A stretch of 64,000 bases of DNA from Chitinophaga agrisoli (GTDB taxonomy: Bacteria; Bacteroidota; Bacteroidia; Chitinophagales; Chitinophagaceae): assembly GCF_008386695.1 (NCBI RefSeq), contig NZ_VUOC01000002.1:186001-250000 (forward strand), read 5' to 3'. The translations under genes were made by a program, and so were the position numbers. The notes beneath the pieces were generated by a model. It saw only the letters and a list, made by a program, of their open reading frames with translations. It was not told the DNA's origin and did not search any database. Shown piece after piece: positions 25,387 through 34,512 of this stretch. Each line of letters starts with the position of its first letter. Position 1 is the stretch's first letter.

Positions 25387-28300
25387 TCAGGCGATCTGCC
25401 GGTCTTCACCCCAGGTTTTTGAAAAGCTGATGTCAATGATGAGGAAGATGCTGATGTCCAGTGCAAAGGTCACCTGTGCGGATGTTTCTGTTTTACCACC
25501 GCTCCTTTCTACAATACCTTTGGCTTCTATGGTAATGGTCACGCATACCAGGCCGCCAAGCAGCTCGGCATTACCGCGGAACAGCATCATGGCAGTGATC
25601 ACCACTTTGTCTTTGTCCGCATACATCTCTATGCCTACCATAAAGGTTACGCTGGCGTTACCTACCACCGGCAGGCTTACCACGATCTGTACGCCAAAAG
25701 CAAAAGCGAGCGTAAGGTTAGGCCCTACCTTGGTATCGCAGGCGATCTTTACATCCACAGAGCCTTTGGCAAAGATGGAGCCTACGCCTACGGACATACA
25801 CATTACGCTCAACCCACCATGGAATTTCAAGAAAGCGCCTGCTGTGGGCAGCAGCTGGTTCAGGTCTGTAGTCACCTTTAAGGCGGCATTAAAATAAACG
25901 CCTACGCCTAAAGAGGCTTCCAGCTTCAGGGGTGTCTGCGCGCTGTTATACAGCTCATCGGTTGGCGGGAAACGTACCAGCGGAATTTCCTTGGTGGCCT
26001 CAAATTTATACTCCCATATTTCGCCGCTATTGCTCATGGCGATCTGCAGGCCTTTCTTCATGGCTTCTGCATAATTGCCCTGGCTTAGCTGGGCCAGCAC
26101 TTCCAATATATCGATCACGGGTTGCAGCGCATCGCTGAACTCTATTTCCGGTACGGGTAAGCCTACGCCGCCGGCATTACTGCCTTCGTAGCCGCTTTCT
26201 TTTCCTTTGGAGGCGTCGAAATTGCCTTTGATGGTCATCAGCTTTTTCATATCGCCCAGGTCTACGATCATGGCCAGGTTATTCAGGCGGCTTTTCCACT
26301 GGTTGCCCATATCGCTGGCAAAGGAGTCTACATCAAAATTCAGCTTGCTATTTACATAGTTGGCAGGCGCGTCGTCTTTTTTGCCCGTTTTGTAGGAGAT
26401 GTAAATACGCAGGGCTTCCGTATCTACCAGAGGGATATCAAAGTCTGGTACGTCAAACTTCATGGCTTTGTCCAACAAACCGTTGGCGCCTTTTTGCAGC
26501 ATGCTCATGCCTTGTTTCACCACCGCTTCGCCGGCTTTTTCCGCCACTACTTCCATGAGCTCCAGCACCTGCGTGCCGCCGTCCGATAAGGCATTGGTGA
26601 TAAAGGCGGGTACATTGGGCGTATTGCCACTATCGGTGCCAAACAACATGGGCATGGCCTTACCAAAATTATCGATCGCATTGCCAATATTGGGGAAGAT
26701 GCCGCTACCGGTCATCATGCGGTAAGCATCCGCAAATATGGGCGGTGTTTTACTAAGCAGCTTTTTCTGCAGCAGGCCATAGGCGGGCGTGAGGAACAAT
26801 GCTTTTTGTGTGGCCGTGCTTTGCAGGTAACCGAAGTTGATGGTGCTGGCAGATGGCGGGCGTAAGATCTCCAACGGGTGTGCTATACGCAACAGCGCAT
26901 TGGTCACTACCGCAGGGTCTATTACCACATCCTTTTTCCATTTACCGGTACGGATCAGTGGCACCGTAATACCTTCCGGCAGGGGCGTTACATCGCCGGT
27001 GCCGGCATTGTGCTGTACCATGGCCCAGCTGCCATCTTTGGGCAGGAATATATTACCACGGGCAGCGACTACAAATACGGGGTTGCCACCAGCGTCTACG
27101 GAAGCATTTACATCAAAACGGTTAATACGCATCTGCTGATCGCTGCTGTTGATATCTACCACGCAATCCAGATCGCCGCCAATACTATTGTCCTGTAAGG
27201 CCAGCAGCTCTTTTAGCTGTATGGCGCTAAGCGGTTTACCAGCGGGCGCTACCTGCACATAACCCAGGATCTTTTTAGATACCACGCGTTTGTTTACATG
27301 GCCCTGCACCACGTTCTCTATCTCTACATCAGCGTCAAAATAAACGCCGCCACATTTCACCGGCTCATGTAAAGTATTGCCGGAAGTGTTGGTGTAGACC
27401 TGTCCCTTAATACCGTTGACATAATCGGTATTGTTGGGGATATCGTTGGTGGAGCTGTACTCTTTTACAGAGGGAGCGTCCTTGATATTGCGCACATTGA
27501 ACAGGCCCTTGATCACTCCAGGATGGAATTCATAAGGGGCCTGTTCTGTAATAAAGTCTGCGGGGTTAGTGGTGTAAGGGTCCACACCCTTCTTCTTATA
27601 GCGGAAGGAGAAATCAAACTTACCATCGCTTTCCGCTTTCCAGCCACTGTCTGTACGGTACACAAAGCCTGTGCCGGTGCGGAATACTGTAATGGTGCGC
27701 ACTACGCGTATGCCCCATGGGTACAGGATGCTTTTTACCTGTATCACTTCATGGCCGGTGCGGCCTAACATCACATCAAAACGCGCCTGGCTGGTTTGCG
27801 CCATGGCGGCGGAGGGACTGAGCCAGTTGCTGAAGATGCTGGCGCCATAACCGGTAATGTCCATCCGGCTCAGTGGCACGCCCCTGGAATCTTTGATCAG
27901 GCTGGAGAGGCTTAATACACCGGTAAGGAATTCGTTGTTAAAGATCTCCGTTACACGGTGCCCCAGGTTACTGGCAACTGTCTGCTGTCCGGTTATATTC
28001 AGCAGGTTATTAAGCTGTACGGTGTAACCGGGGAACATGGGCGAATCATTCCCCATCTCCGGGTCTGTTTTACCAAATGTGCCCGCTGTCATACGCAACT
28101 GTATACCGCCCTGCAGTTTGTAAGTGCCATCCTCATTCTTGCGGAACAGGGGGCGTATATTGCTGATGTCCGGCTTTTGCGGCTCTACAAAGTTCTTTGA
28201 TACATAGTTGATGGCCTTGAGCCCAAAAGGCAGCGTAAACGCAGATACGGTGAAGTTCTGCGGGTTGTTCTTAAACTCATCCAGCAGGGATTGTATCACC

Positions 28301-30924
28301 GGTACCGGCGCCAGGGCTACGGGTTTTGTATTGTTATTCCAGATGCGCGTAGGTCCGCCATCATTAGGGAAATAAATAAACCCTGCTTCCGGGTCCATGG
28401 GCAGTTTGGGCGAGTTGGGATCCAGCGGCTCATCGCGGTCCGGTGGCGTAAGGTTGATCACCGGCTCCCAGGCGATCTGCGGCAACGTAAAGGCCCGTGC
28501 CAGTACGCCGGGCACTTTCACTTCCATGCCATCCACAATAAAGGGGAAGCCGGTATTGCTGGTCACTACGGCCGCCTGGTTAGTGGCGCCCGGCACTACC
28601 GCGCCAGTTTTAACAATGATCATTTGCCCGCTTACGCTAATGCCCAGCTGGTTGGCATTACTGCTCACATCCAGCAGCGCAAATGGCTCTGCATTGAGGC
28701 GGTTGCCTACCAGCGCGTTGCCCCAGAGGTCTTCATACCTATGCTCCCGTGTGGCGCTCAGGATGGCGCCCTGTAAGGCCTGTCCTGTTAAGTTAGTGGT
28801 GAGCGTGGGGTTCTGCTCCTGCGTGGCGCCGGCGATCTCCGGCCGCAGGGTCAGCTTTTCCAGGAAGGCATTGTTCTCCTGCGCTCTTTTTTCCAGGCCT
28901 GCGGTAGTGATCTTTGTGGCTGTTTTTACGGAGCCAAAGCTACCTAATGCTTTTAATGGGGCGGTGTTAATGCGGGCGGCGCGGCTAAGCCGGGCCGCTG
29001 TTGCTGCCGGCGTAGCCACTACATTGCCCGCCGCCACGCCGGGCAATGCCCCGAGTTCTTCCGGTGGCAATGCGCCAAAATGGAAGCCTGTGTTTACGTC
29101 GTCGCTATTATCATCAACAGGTTTGTATTTAACGGCGCACAGCAGCATGCTGATGGGCGTAGTAGCGGCCAGGGTGCCGCCGCGGCCCGGTTCTCCCCTG
29201 CCAAATAAACGCTCCCAGGTACGCAGGTTGCCTACATAAGGATCCGGCAAAGTGGGCAGATAACGGTAGAGTATGAACGCCAGGAAAAAGTTGCCGCGGG
29301 TTACGCGGTCCCATGCTTCGTTACATTCACCAAAAAGCAGGCAGGCATTTACCGGCGATACGGTGAATACCGCATTCTCCAGTGCAATGGCCACCGGTTT
29401 AATAGGCGGCGCGGCCGCTACTACCGGCGTATTGTCTGCTATAATATTATCATCATACAGGTAGATCAGGCGGCGGGTGGCGTTAGCGCCCAGCATCAGC
29501 AAGGAAGAGCGGGAACGGATGTCGAATGCTTCCCCGTTCACTTTCACCGGCCGGTCTGTTTTAAAATCGCTGTTACAGATGGTGGTCAGGAATTCCTGTG
29601 CGGGGGCGCTGGCGCTGCTGTAAAAGAATGGCGTGCCTTCCAGGAAGCTGAGGTCTACAGAAGTACGGTGCGGGTTCAGCCCATCCTTCCACAGCTCCAG
29701 GCGTTGGGAACCACCGGCTATATTGGCCTGCATTTCTGCCAGGATAATAGCGCCCGGCATACCGGCAATAAAGGGTTGTTGTAAACGGGCCTCTTCATCC
29801 CGGAGATTGGTCCATGCGGCGCGCAGGCCGGTATCGCATTGCAATAGCACGCCGCCATTGCCGCCTGCTTCCACCGGGTTATTTACATCCAGCACGGCTG
29901 CCGGCAGGCCCCAGTAACTTTGCGTTATGGGAGCTGCGCCGGATAATGTATTAAAAGGGCTTTTGCAGCTCTTTATTTCGAAGTTGGGCACACTGGCTTT
30001 CCAGGGTATCAGTACCTGCGTAAATACCTCGTTATAGCCTATTGCGGGGTTAGCTACGGGTTGGTAGTCGAATTTCATCGCTTGTCCGTACAGCTCACAG
30101 GTGGCAGCGCCTACGGTCATAGCAGCAATACGTTTGGTAGCGCCATTCCAGGTAAAGGTCCAGGTATCCGGCAGCTGGTATTTGGCGGCACGGGCATCGC
30201 TGCCATAGGCGGATGTGCCGGCGGCGCCTTCATCCACATCCTGCTCCAGCTGCAGATTACATTCAATATTTGTGCTGGGGTTCAAGGTAAGTTTGCCGTT
30301 CTGCAGTACAGGTATGATGCTCAGTTTTATGCTACCGCCTTTCACCTTTACGCCCGCAAAACGGTCTACCGGTCCTGCGGTGGATAACAGCCTGGCATTG
30401 ATCCACACGCTGCCGGCCACCAGCGTATAACTGGTAGCCGCGCCAATAGGCAGGCGGCCTATCTGCGCTTTGAACAGCAATACCGGCTGCGTGCCCATAT
30501 ATAAGGTGACCAGTTTTACAATGCGATAGAAATCTATCCAGATCTCACGGCCTTCATTATTCAGGAAAGGGCCCATAGTTTCCGTAGGTTTGGCCCCGGC
30601 TGCCCATTCCGGCACGCTGCCGGATAACTGCGCGCTCAATATGGGTACACTGCGCACATACACGCGCGTGCCATCATCGGGCTGCTGCTCCAATGTTTGT
30701 TTGGCCACTTTCGCAATGTTATCAAGATTGGCGGCGCTGATGTTCTCCCTGCCGTAAAGGTCTGAGTTGGCAAAGAGCTGTTCACTGCCTGTATCGTCAT
30801 TACGTAAAAGGGATGCAGCAATGCGCTGGCGGGCATGCTGTAATGCCTTTTCCTGCTCCGGTGTATCTGCCTGTAAATGGCCGGTAATACTTTCCAGCAG
30901 TGACGTTAATTGGGGTTCCGTCAT
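25387..30924 (-). CDS. Giant protein (1845 aa), first gene of a two-gene unit, function unknown
   Basis: A single uninterrupted 1845-codon frame with no family I recognise and no signal peptide. The N-terminal 75 residues are helical (LTSLLESITGHL, EKALQHARQRIAASLL). The bulk is beta-rich with many Thr/Asn/Gly turns. Residues about 640-700 are Ala-rich and low in complexity. The last 200 residues are strikingly hydrophobic, alternating beta (LTLAFAFGVQIVVSLPVV, VVITAMMLFRGNAELLGGLV, LDISIFLIIDISF), as in a barrel wall or lipid-facing groove, yet no export signal is visible. The 1448-codon gene follows after 20 bases. The 224 bases upstream of its start hold only the terminator of the next gene. 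Confidence 0.75.
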   Translation of the reverse strand: MTEPQLTSLLESITGHLQADTPEQEKALQHARQRIAASLLRNDDTGSEQLFANSDLYGRENISAANLDNIAKVAKQTLEQQPDDGTRVYVRSVPILSAQLSGSVPEWAAGAKPTETMGPFLNNEGREIWIDFYRIVKLVTLYMGTQPVLLFKAQIGRLPIGAATSYTLVAGSVWINARLLSTAGPVDRFAGVKVKGGSIKLSIIPVLQNGKLTLNPSTNIECNLQLEQDVDEGAAGTSAYGSDARAAKYQLPDTWTFTWNGATKRIAAMTVGAATCELYGQAMKFDYQPVANPAIGYNEVFTQVLIPWKASVPNFEIKSCKSPFNTLSGAAPITQSYWGLPAAVLDVNNPVEAGGNGGVLLQCDTGLRAAWTNLRDEEARLQQPFIAGMPGAIILAEMQANIAGGSQRLELWKDGLNPHRTSVDLSFLEGTPFFYSSASAPAQEFLTTICNSDFKTDRPVKVNGEAFDIRSRSSLLMLGANATRRLIYLYDDNIIADNTPVVAAAPPIKPVAIALENAVFTVSPVNACLLFGECNEAWDRVTRGNFFLAFILYRYLPTLPDPYVGNLRTWERLFGRGEPGRGGTLAATTPISMLLCAVKYKPVDDNSDDVNTGFHFGALPPEELGALPGVAAGNVVATPAATAARLSRAARINTAPLKALGSFGSVKTATKITTAGLEKRAQENNAFLEKLTLRPEIAGATQEQNPTLTTNLTGQALQGAILSATREHRYEDLWGNALVGNRLNAEPFALLDVSSNANQLGISVSGQMIIVKTGAVVPGATNQAAVVTSNTGFPFIVDGMEVKVPGVLARAFTLPQIAWEPVINLTPPDRDEPLDPNSPKLPMDPEAGFIYFPNDGGPTRIWNNNTKPVALAPVPVIQSLLDEFKNNPQNFTVSAFTLPFGLKAINYVSKNFVEPQKPDISNIRPLFRKNEDGTYKLQGGIQLRMTAGTFGKTDPEMGNDSPMFPGYTVQLNNLLNITGQQTVASNLGHRVTEIFNNEFLTGVLSLSSLIKDSRGVPLSRMDITGYGASIFSNWLSPSAAMAQTSQARFDVMLGRTGHEVIQVKSILYPWGIRVVRTITVFRTGTGFVYRTDSGWKAESDGKFDFSFRYKKKGVDPYTTNPADFITEQAPYEFHPGVIKGLFNVRNIKDAPSVKEYSSTNDIPNNTDYVNGIKGQVYTNTSGNTLHEPVKCGGVYFDADVEIENVVQGHVNKRVVSKKILGYVQVAPAGKPLSAIQLKELLALQDNSIGGDLDCVVDINSSDQQMRINRFDVNASVDAGGNPVFVVAARGNIFLPKDGSWAMVQHNAGTGDVTPLPEGITVPLIRTGKWKKDVVIDPAVVTNALLRIAHPLEILRPPSASTINFGYLQSTATQKALFLTPAYGLLQKKLLSKTPPIFADAYRMMTGSGIFPNIGNAIDNFGKAMPMLFGTDSGNTPNVPAFITNALSDGGTQVLELMEVVAEKAGEAVVKQGMSMLQKGANGLLDKAMKFDVPDFDIPLVDTEALRIYISYKTGKKDDAPANYVNSKLNFDVDSFASDMGNQWKSRLNNLAMIVDLGDMKKLMTIKGNFDASKGKESGYEGSNAGGVGLPVPEIEFSDALQPVIDILEVLAQLSQGNYAEAMKKGLQIAMSNSGEIWEYKFEATKEIPLVRFPPTDELYNSAQTPLKLEASLGVGVYFNAALKVTTDLNQLLPTAGAFLKFHGGLSVMCMSVGVGSIFAKGSVDVKIACDTKVGPNLTLAFAFGVQIVVSLPVVGNASVTFMVGIEMYADKDKVVITAMMLFRGNAELLGGLVCVTITIEAKGIVERSGGKTETSAQVTFALDISIFLIIDISFSKTWGEDRQIA

Positions 30925-31094
30925 TGTGTCTGATTAATAGGATTTGTGGAAATTTGGGGTAGTCGTTGGCCTGTCTATTGGGGTACTGGTTCTTCGAACA
31001 ATGATTTAAAACTACAAATATTCTCCAGAAAACAAAAAATAAAATGCGTGCACACGCATAATCAGGTATAAATACGTGGTCTCTTTCAACCGCA

Positions 31095-31127
31095 TAAAAA
31101 AAGGCTGACCAACAGTATTGGTCAGCC
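31095..31127 (-). terminator. Terminator of the sugar dehydrogenase gene
   Basis: On the minus strand, a perfect 10-bp stem GGCTGACCAA / TTGGTCAGCC with a 5-base loop, then a run of eight T. Confidence 0.85.
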
Positions 31128-31148
31128 CCTTGTCTATAATGGGTAAGC

Positions 31149-32468
31149 TTATTTTTTATTATACACGATCCGGTAGATAGCGCCTTTCGCATCATCAGAT
31201 ACATATAAGGAGCCATCCGGGCCTTGTGCCAGGCCACAGGGACGGTGTTTAGCATCGCCAGGGGATACTACTTTTTCCATACCGGCAAAACCGTTGGCAA
31301 ATACTTCCCATTTGCCGGAGGGTTTACCGCCTTCAAATGGCTGGAATACTACAAAATAACCTTCCTGTTTTTCCGGAGCCCTGTTCCAGGAACCATGGAA
31401 AGCGATGAAAGCGCCGTTCTTATACCTGGCAGGGAACATATCGCCGGTGTAGAACAGCAGGCCGTTAGGCGCCATATGGGCCGGGTAGGCCGCTACAGGA
31501 TCTTCTGCTTTTTCGCCGCCGGTCTTTTTACCATCGCCGCCAAATTCAGGAGCCAGGATCTTTTTTTGCTGCACATCATCATAGTAGATATAAGGCCAGC
31601 CACAGTCAGATCCCTGCTTTAAACGGTACATACATTCCGCGGGCAGGTTTACAGATTGGTCCTGGGTAAAGAGCTTGGGCCACATATCATGCAGCTGGTC
31701 GCGGCCATGCTGCATTACGAACAAGGCGTTCTGCTCCTGGTTCCAATCCAGGCCTACCACATTACGCAAACCAGTGGCATACCGTACGCCGGTACCATAG
31801 GTCTGGTTCTGCTGATCGGCTTTGAACTGCCAGATACCGCCCGCAGAGTCCAGGATAGGACAAGGTTTCATACCCTTTGAACCTTCTGTGCGGTCTTTTT
31901 CCTGGCAGGCGTTGGAGTAAGCGCCTATGTTTACATAGATGTTGCCATTGTTGTCCAGCACCAGCGATTTGCTTTCGTGCTGGTTGCGGTCCAGTAAACC
32001 GGTCACGATCTTTTCCGGCTGGTCAGGATTGGTTACCTGCTCTTTATCATCCAGCTTGTAACGGAAGATCTCTGTATTGGAAGAGGCATACAGGTAGCCA
32101 TTCTTAACATAGATGCCTGTGCCGCCGTAATCGCCAAAGCCGGTCTGCTCATCCGCTTTGCCATCGCCATTGGCGTCGTGCAGGCGGATGATACCTTTAC
32201 CATCCTTAGGGCTGTTAAGTTTTACATAAATGGTGCCGCCGGCGGTTACTACCAGGTGGCGTGCCTTGCCAATGCTATCGGCCACTTTGAGTGCGCCGAA
32301 ACCTTCCGGCAGCGTAAGGCCGGCATTGTCTGCATCAGGAGCGAGGGTTGCTGCGGTCTGGGCGGTGGAATCCTTGCCGGAATTGCTCCCACCCTGCTGC
32401 CCACACGAAGTAAGCATAACAGCACCGGCCATCGTGGCCAGCGCCAGCTGTAAGCATGTTGTCTTCAT
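31149..32468 (-). CDS. Glucose/sorbosone dehydrogenase-type lipoprotein
   Basis: Likely PQQ-dependent sugar or aldose dehydrogenase of the soluble six-bladed propeller family, anchored in the envelope. The 439-residue product has signal peptide and lipobox LTSC, then propeller blocks: LVLDNNGNIYVNIGAYSNACQ, YATGLRNVVGLDWNQ, VMQHGRDQL, GSDCGWPYIYYDD, MAPNGLLFYTG, AFIAFHGSWNR, and the final RPCGLAQGPDGSLYVSDD. The catalytic-type His in MQHGRD and the Arg-Asn pair in GLRN are present. I chose ATG 32468 because the 11 codons upstream do not suit a signal peptide. It is monocistronic and ends in a strong terminator. Substrate unknown. Confidence 0.85.
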   Translation of the reverse strand: MKTTCLQLALATMAGAVMLTSCGQQGGSNSGKDSTAQTAATLAPDADNAGLTLPEGFGALKVADSIGKARHLVVTAGGTIYVKLNSPKDGKGIIRLHDANGDGKADEQTGFGDYGGTGIYVKNGYLYASSNTEIFRYKLDDKEQVTNPDQPEKIVTGLLDRNQHESKSLVLDNNGNIYVNIGAYSNACQEKDRTEGSKGMKPCPILDSAGGIWQFKADQQNQTYGTGVRYATGLRNVVGLDWNQEQNALFVMQHGRDQLHDMWPKLFTQDQSVNLPAECMYRLKQGSDCGWPYIYYDDVQQKKILAPEFGGDGKKTGGEKAEDPVAAYPAHMAPNGLLFYTGDMFPARYKNGAFIAFHGSWNRAPEKQEGYFVVFQPFEGGKPSGKWEVFANGFAGMEKVVSPGDAKHRPCGLAQGPDGSLYVSDDAKGAIYRIVYNKK

Positions 32469-32581
32469 AAGAATACAATTATGGAAATAATGAGCCGTCA
32501 AATTAAGGCGATTTTTTGACTTTGTCCGGCGCTATTTTACCGGCGGTAAGCGCTGTGCCTGCCTGTTACTGGCGCCCACTA

Positions 32582-32609
32582 AAAATGCCGGTCCCGGGAC
32601 CGGCATTTT
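32582..32609 (-). terminator. SusD-locus terminator
   Basis: A perfect 28-base palindrome with GC-rich centre (TGCCGGTCCC and complement) and A4/T4 ends lies 51 bases after the SusD stop, in the gap before the dehydrogenase gene. Confidence 0.8.
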
Positions 32610-32660
32610 CGAGTCTAACAACTGTGGATGGGAATAACAGTTGGGTGTATGAATGAACCG

Positions 32661-34502
32661 TCAATAACCCGGGTTCTGCACCAGCTTACTGTTACGGTTG
32701 ATCTCATCACGCTGGAAGGGCATAAAATACATCTTATCCAGCCACAACCGTTTTTCTGCTTCCATGGTGATGGGCGAATACACATAATTGTAGTGAACAG
32801 GATCATAGCGGTATACGGTGATCTGGCTACCCGGCTTTAAGGTGCCGGTGATATTGATGCCCCGTAAAGGCCGCCCGATGGTAGCCTGTGCTGTCATCCA
32901 GCGGCGTACATCGTAGAAACGCTGCTCTTCAAACACCATCTCTATTTCGCGCTCTTTGCGGTAACGGGTACGCAGCGCATCGCCGCTTTCCGTGATGTCC
33001 GGCATAAAGGCACGTTTGCGGATCATGTTCAGATAACCGCGGGCTTCTGCGTCTTCGCCCAGCTCAATACAGGCCTCCGCGCAGTTCAGCAATATCTCCG
33101 TATAACGGAAAAAAGGATAAGGCACCTGCTGGTTATAGAATTGCGCATCCACGGTTGTATCCACAAACTTTTTGATGTAGTAGCCGGTAAAGGAACCGTT
33201 CCAGTCCTCTATAGGGCCAGAGCGGGTATCCAGTCCGGGGTTGGATACGGTGCCGCTGCCGCTGCTTACCTCATACTTACCGGTCTGGATCTGGTTAAAC
33301 GGATCCTTTGCCTGTACATCCGCCGGACGTTTGCGCCAGTTAGCGCCATCGTACAGGATAGACGCATAAAAGCGGGGATCCCTGTTCTGGTAAGGATTGG
33401 CCTTATGCGCAGGATTGGTCCAGTCAAAAGCGGTACCATCGCTCATCTCATAATCGTCTACCAGCGATTGGGTAGGCGTGTTACCCGCCCAGTTATGATA
33501 GCCGTTAGCGCCGTTATACAAACCAAAATCACCACCCGGCTCGTCCTTATTATTGGTGAAATAACGGGAGAAAATGCTTTCGGTATTATCCTTCAGGAAC
33601 ATGCCCTGTATATTGGTAATGGCCTCTTCCCTGCTGGCAGGGTTTTCGCTCTGGACGGCATACATATTACGGTCTATGATCGCACGGGCGGCGTCCTTGG
33701 CTTTTTGCCAGCGTGCACGGCGATCGCCGGTCACGTAGCCCAACAGCTCAGGTTTGGCAAAGCCGGCGATAGTGGCAGACTTTGCTTTTGCCGTAGGCAC
33801 ATCATGCAGATCGCTGGCGGCATATAACAGGATCCTGGATTTTAATGCCAGCGCCGCGCCTTCCGTAGCGCGGCCTTTTACGGTGATACCCTGTTTGCCA
33901 GCCAGGTATTTAGCGGCAGAATCGCAATCGTTCACGATAAAATTCACACATTCCTCAAAGGTATTGCGGGCCACGGTGTAGTCCGTTTGTCCCAGTGAAT
34001 ACACTTCGTTTATCAGCGGCACGGCGCCGTAACCACGCACCAGCTGATGGTAAAAATAGGCGCGCAGAAAAAAAGTTTCCCCCTTCAGTCTGTCTTTGGC
34101 ATTAAAATCATCAAAAGGAACGTCCTCTATTTTGGTAAATAGTTTATTACAAGCCCGGATGCGTTTATACATCTCGTCCCAGCGCATCGTACTGCGGCTG
34201 GTCACATATTCCGCATCTGTTGGGCTGATGGTGGATTCCACCATATTCTTCATCCCGTAACCATGGGTGAACATGGTCTCGTCCGTAGCGGAGGCCAGCA
34301 TGGTTTCCAGGAAACCGCCGCTGCTAAGGCCATTATAGATATCATTTACAAAGGCTTCCGTTAAACCGGGGTCGCTGAACACCAGGTCTTCCGCTGCTTC
34401 ATCCCTTGGCTGCGTATTCAGGAAATCCTTGTTGCACGCAGTGATGCATACGCCTGCCGCCAGCACCACGCCCAGATATATACGTTTGATAGTGTATTGC
34501 AT
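32661..34502 (-). CDS. SusD/RagB-family nutrient-binding lipoprotein
   Basis: Outer-membrane lid lipoprotein that captures substrate for its SusC partner. The 613-residue product has a signal peptide with lipobox ITAC followed by the SusD start NKDFLNTQPRDEAAED, the N-terminal TPR-like region (RIRACNKLFTKIEDVPF, FFLRAYFYHQLVRGYGAVPL) and the C-terminal SusD block with YTEILLNCAEACIELG, MIRKRAFMP and RERRIEM-like REIEMVFEEQRFYDVRRW. It follows SusC after 10 bases. The substrate cannot be told from sequence; no glycoside hydrolase is adjacent. Confidence 0.93.
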   Translation of the reverse strand: MQYTIKRIYLGVVLAAGVCITACNKDFLNTQPRDEAAEDLVFSDPGLTEAFVNDIYNGLSSGGFLETMLASATDETMFTHGYGMKNMVESTISPTDAEYVTSRSTMRWDEMYKRIRACNKLFTKIEDVPFDDFNAKDRLKGETFFLRAYFYHQLVRGYGAVPLINEVYSLGQTDYTVARNTFEECVNFIVNDCDSAAKYLAGKQGITVKGRATEGAALALKSRILLYAASDLHDVPTAKAKSATIAGFAKPELLGYVTGDRRARWQKAKDAARAIIDRNMYAVQSENPASREEAITNIQGMFLKDNTESIFSRYFTNNKDEPGGDFGLYNGANGYHNWAGNTPTQSLVDDYEMSDGTAFDWTNPAHKANPYQNRDPRFYASILYDGANWRKRPADVQAKDPFNQIQTGKYEVSSGSGTVSNPGLDTRSGPIEDWNGSFTGYYIKKFVDTTVDAQFYNQQVPYPFFRYTEILLNCAEACIELGEDAEARGYLNMIRKRAFMPDITESGDALRTRYRKEREIEMVFEEQRFYDVRRWMTAQATIGRPLRGINITGTLKPGSQITVYRYDPVHYNYVYSPITMEAEKRLWLDKMYFMPFQRDEINRNSKLVQNPGY

Positions 34503-34512
34503 ACTTTACGCT

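Noticed and set aside
21020-30924. Contractile injection system or ABC-toxin components
   Set aside because: Large size invited this idea, but no sheath, tube, baseplate or AAA ATPase gene is nearby and no Rhs/YD or TcA motif was seen.
32582-32609. Operator palindrome for the dehydrogenase gene
   Set aside because: It has a GC-rich stem with A4/T4 ends shortly after the SusD stop, which is better explained as a terminator.
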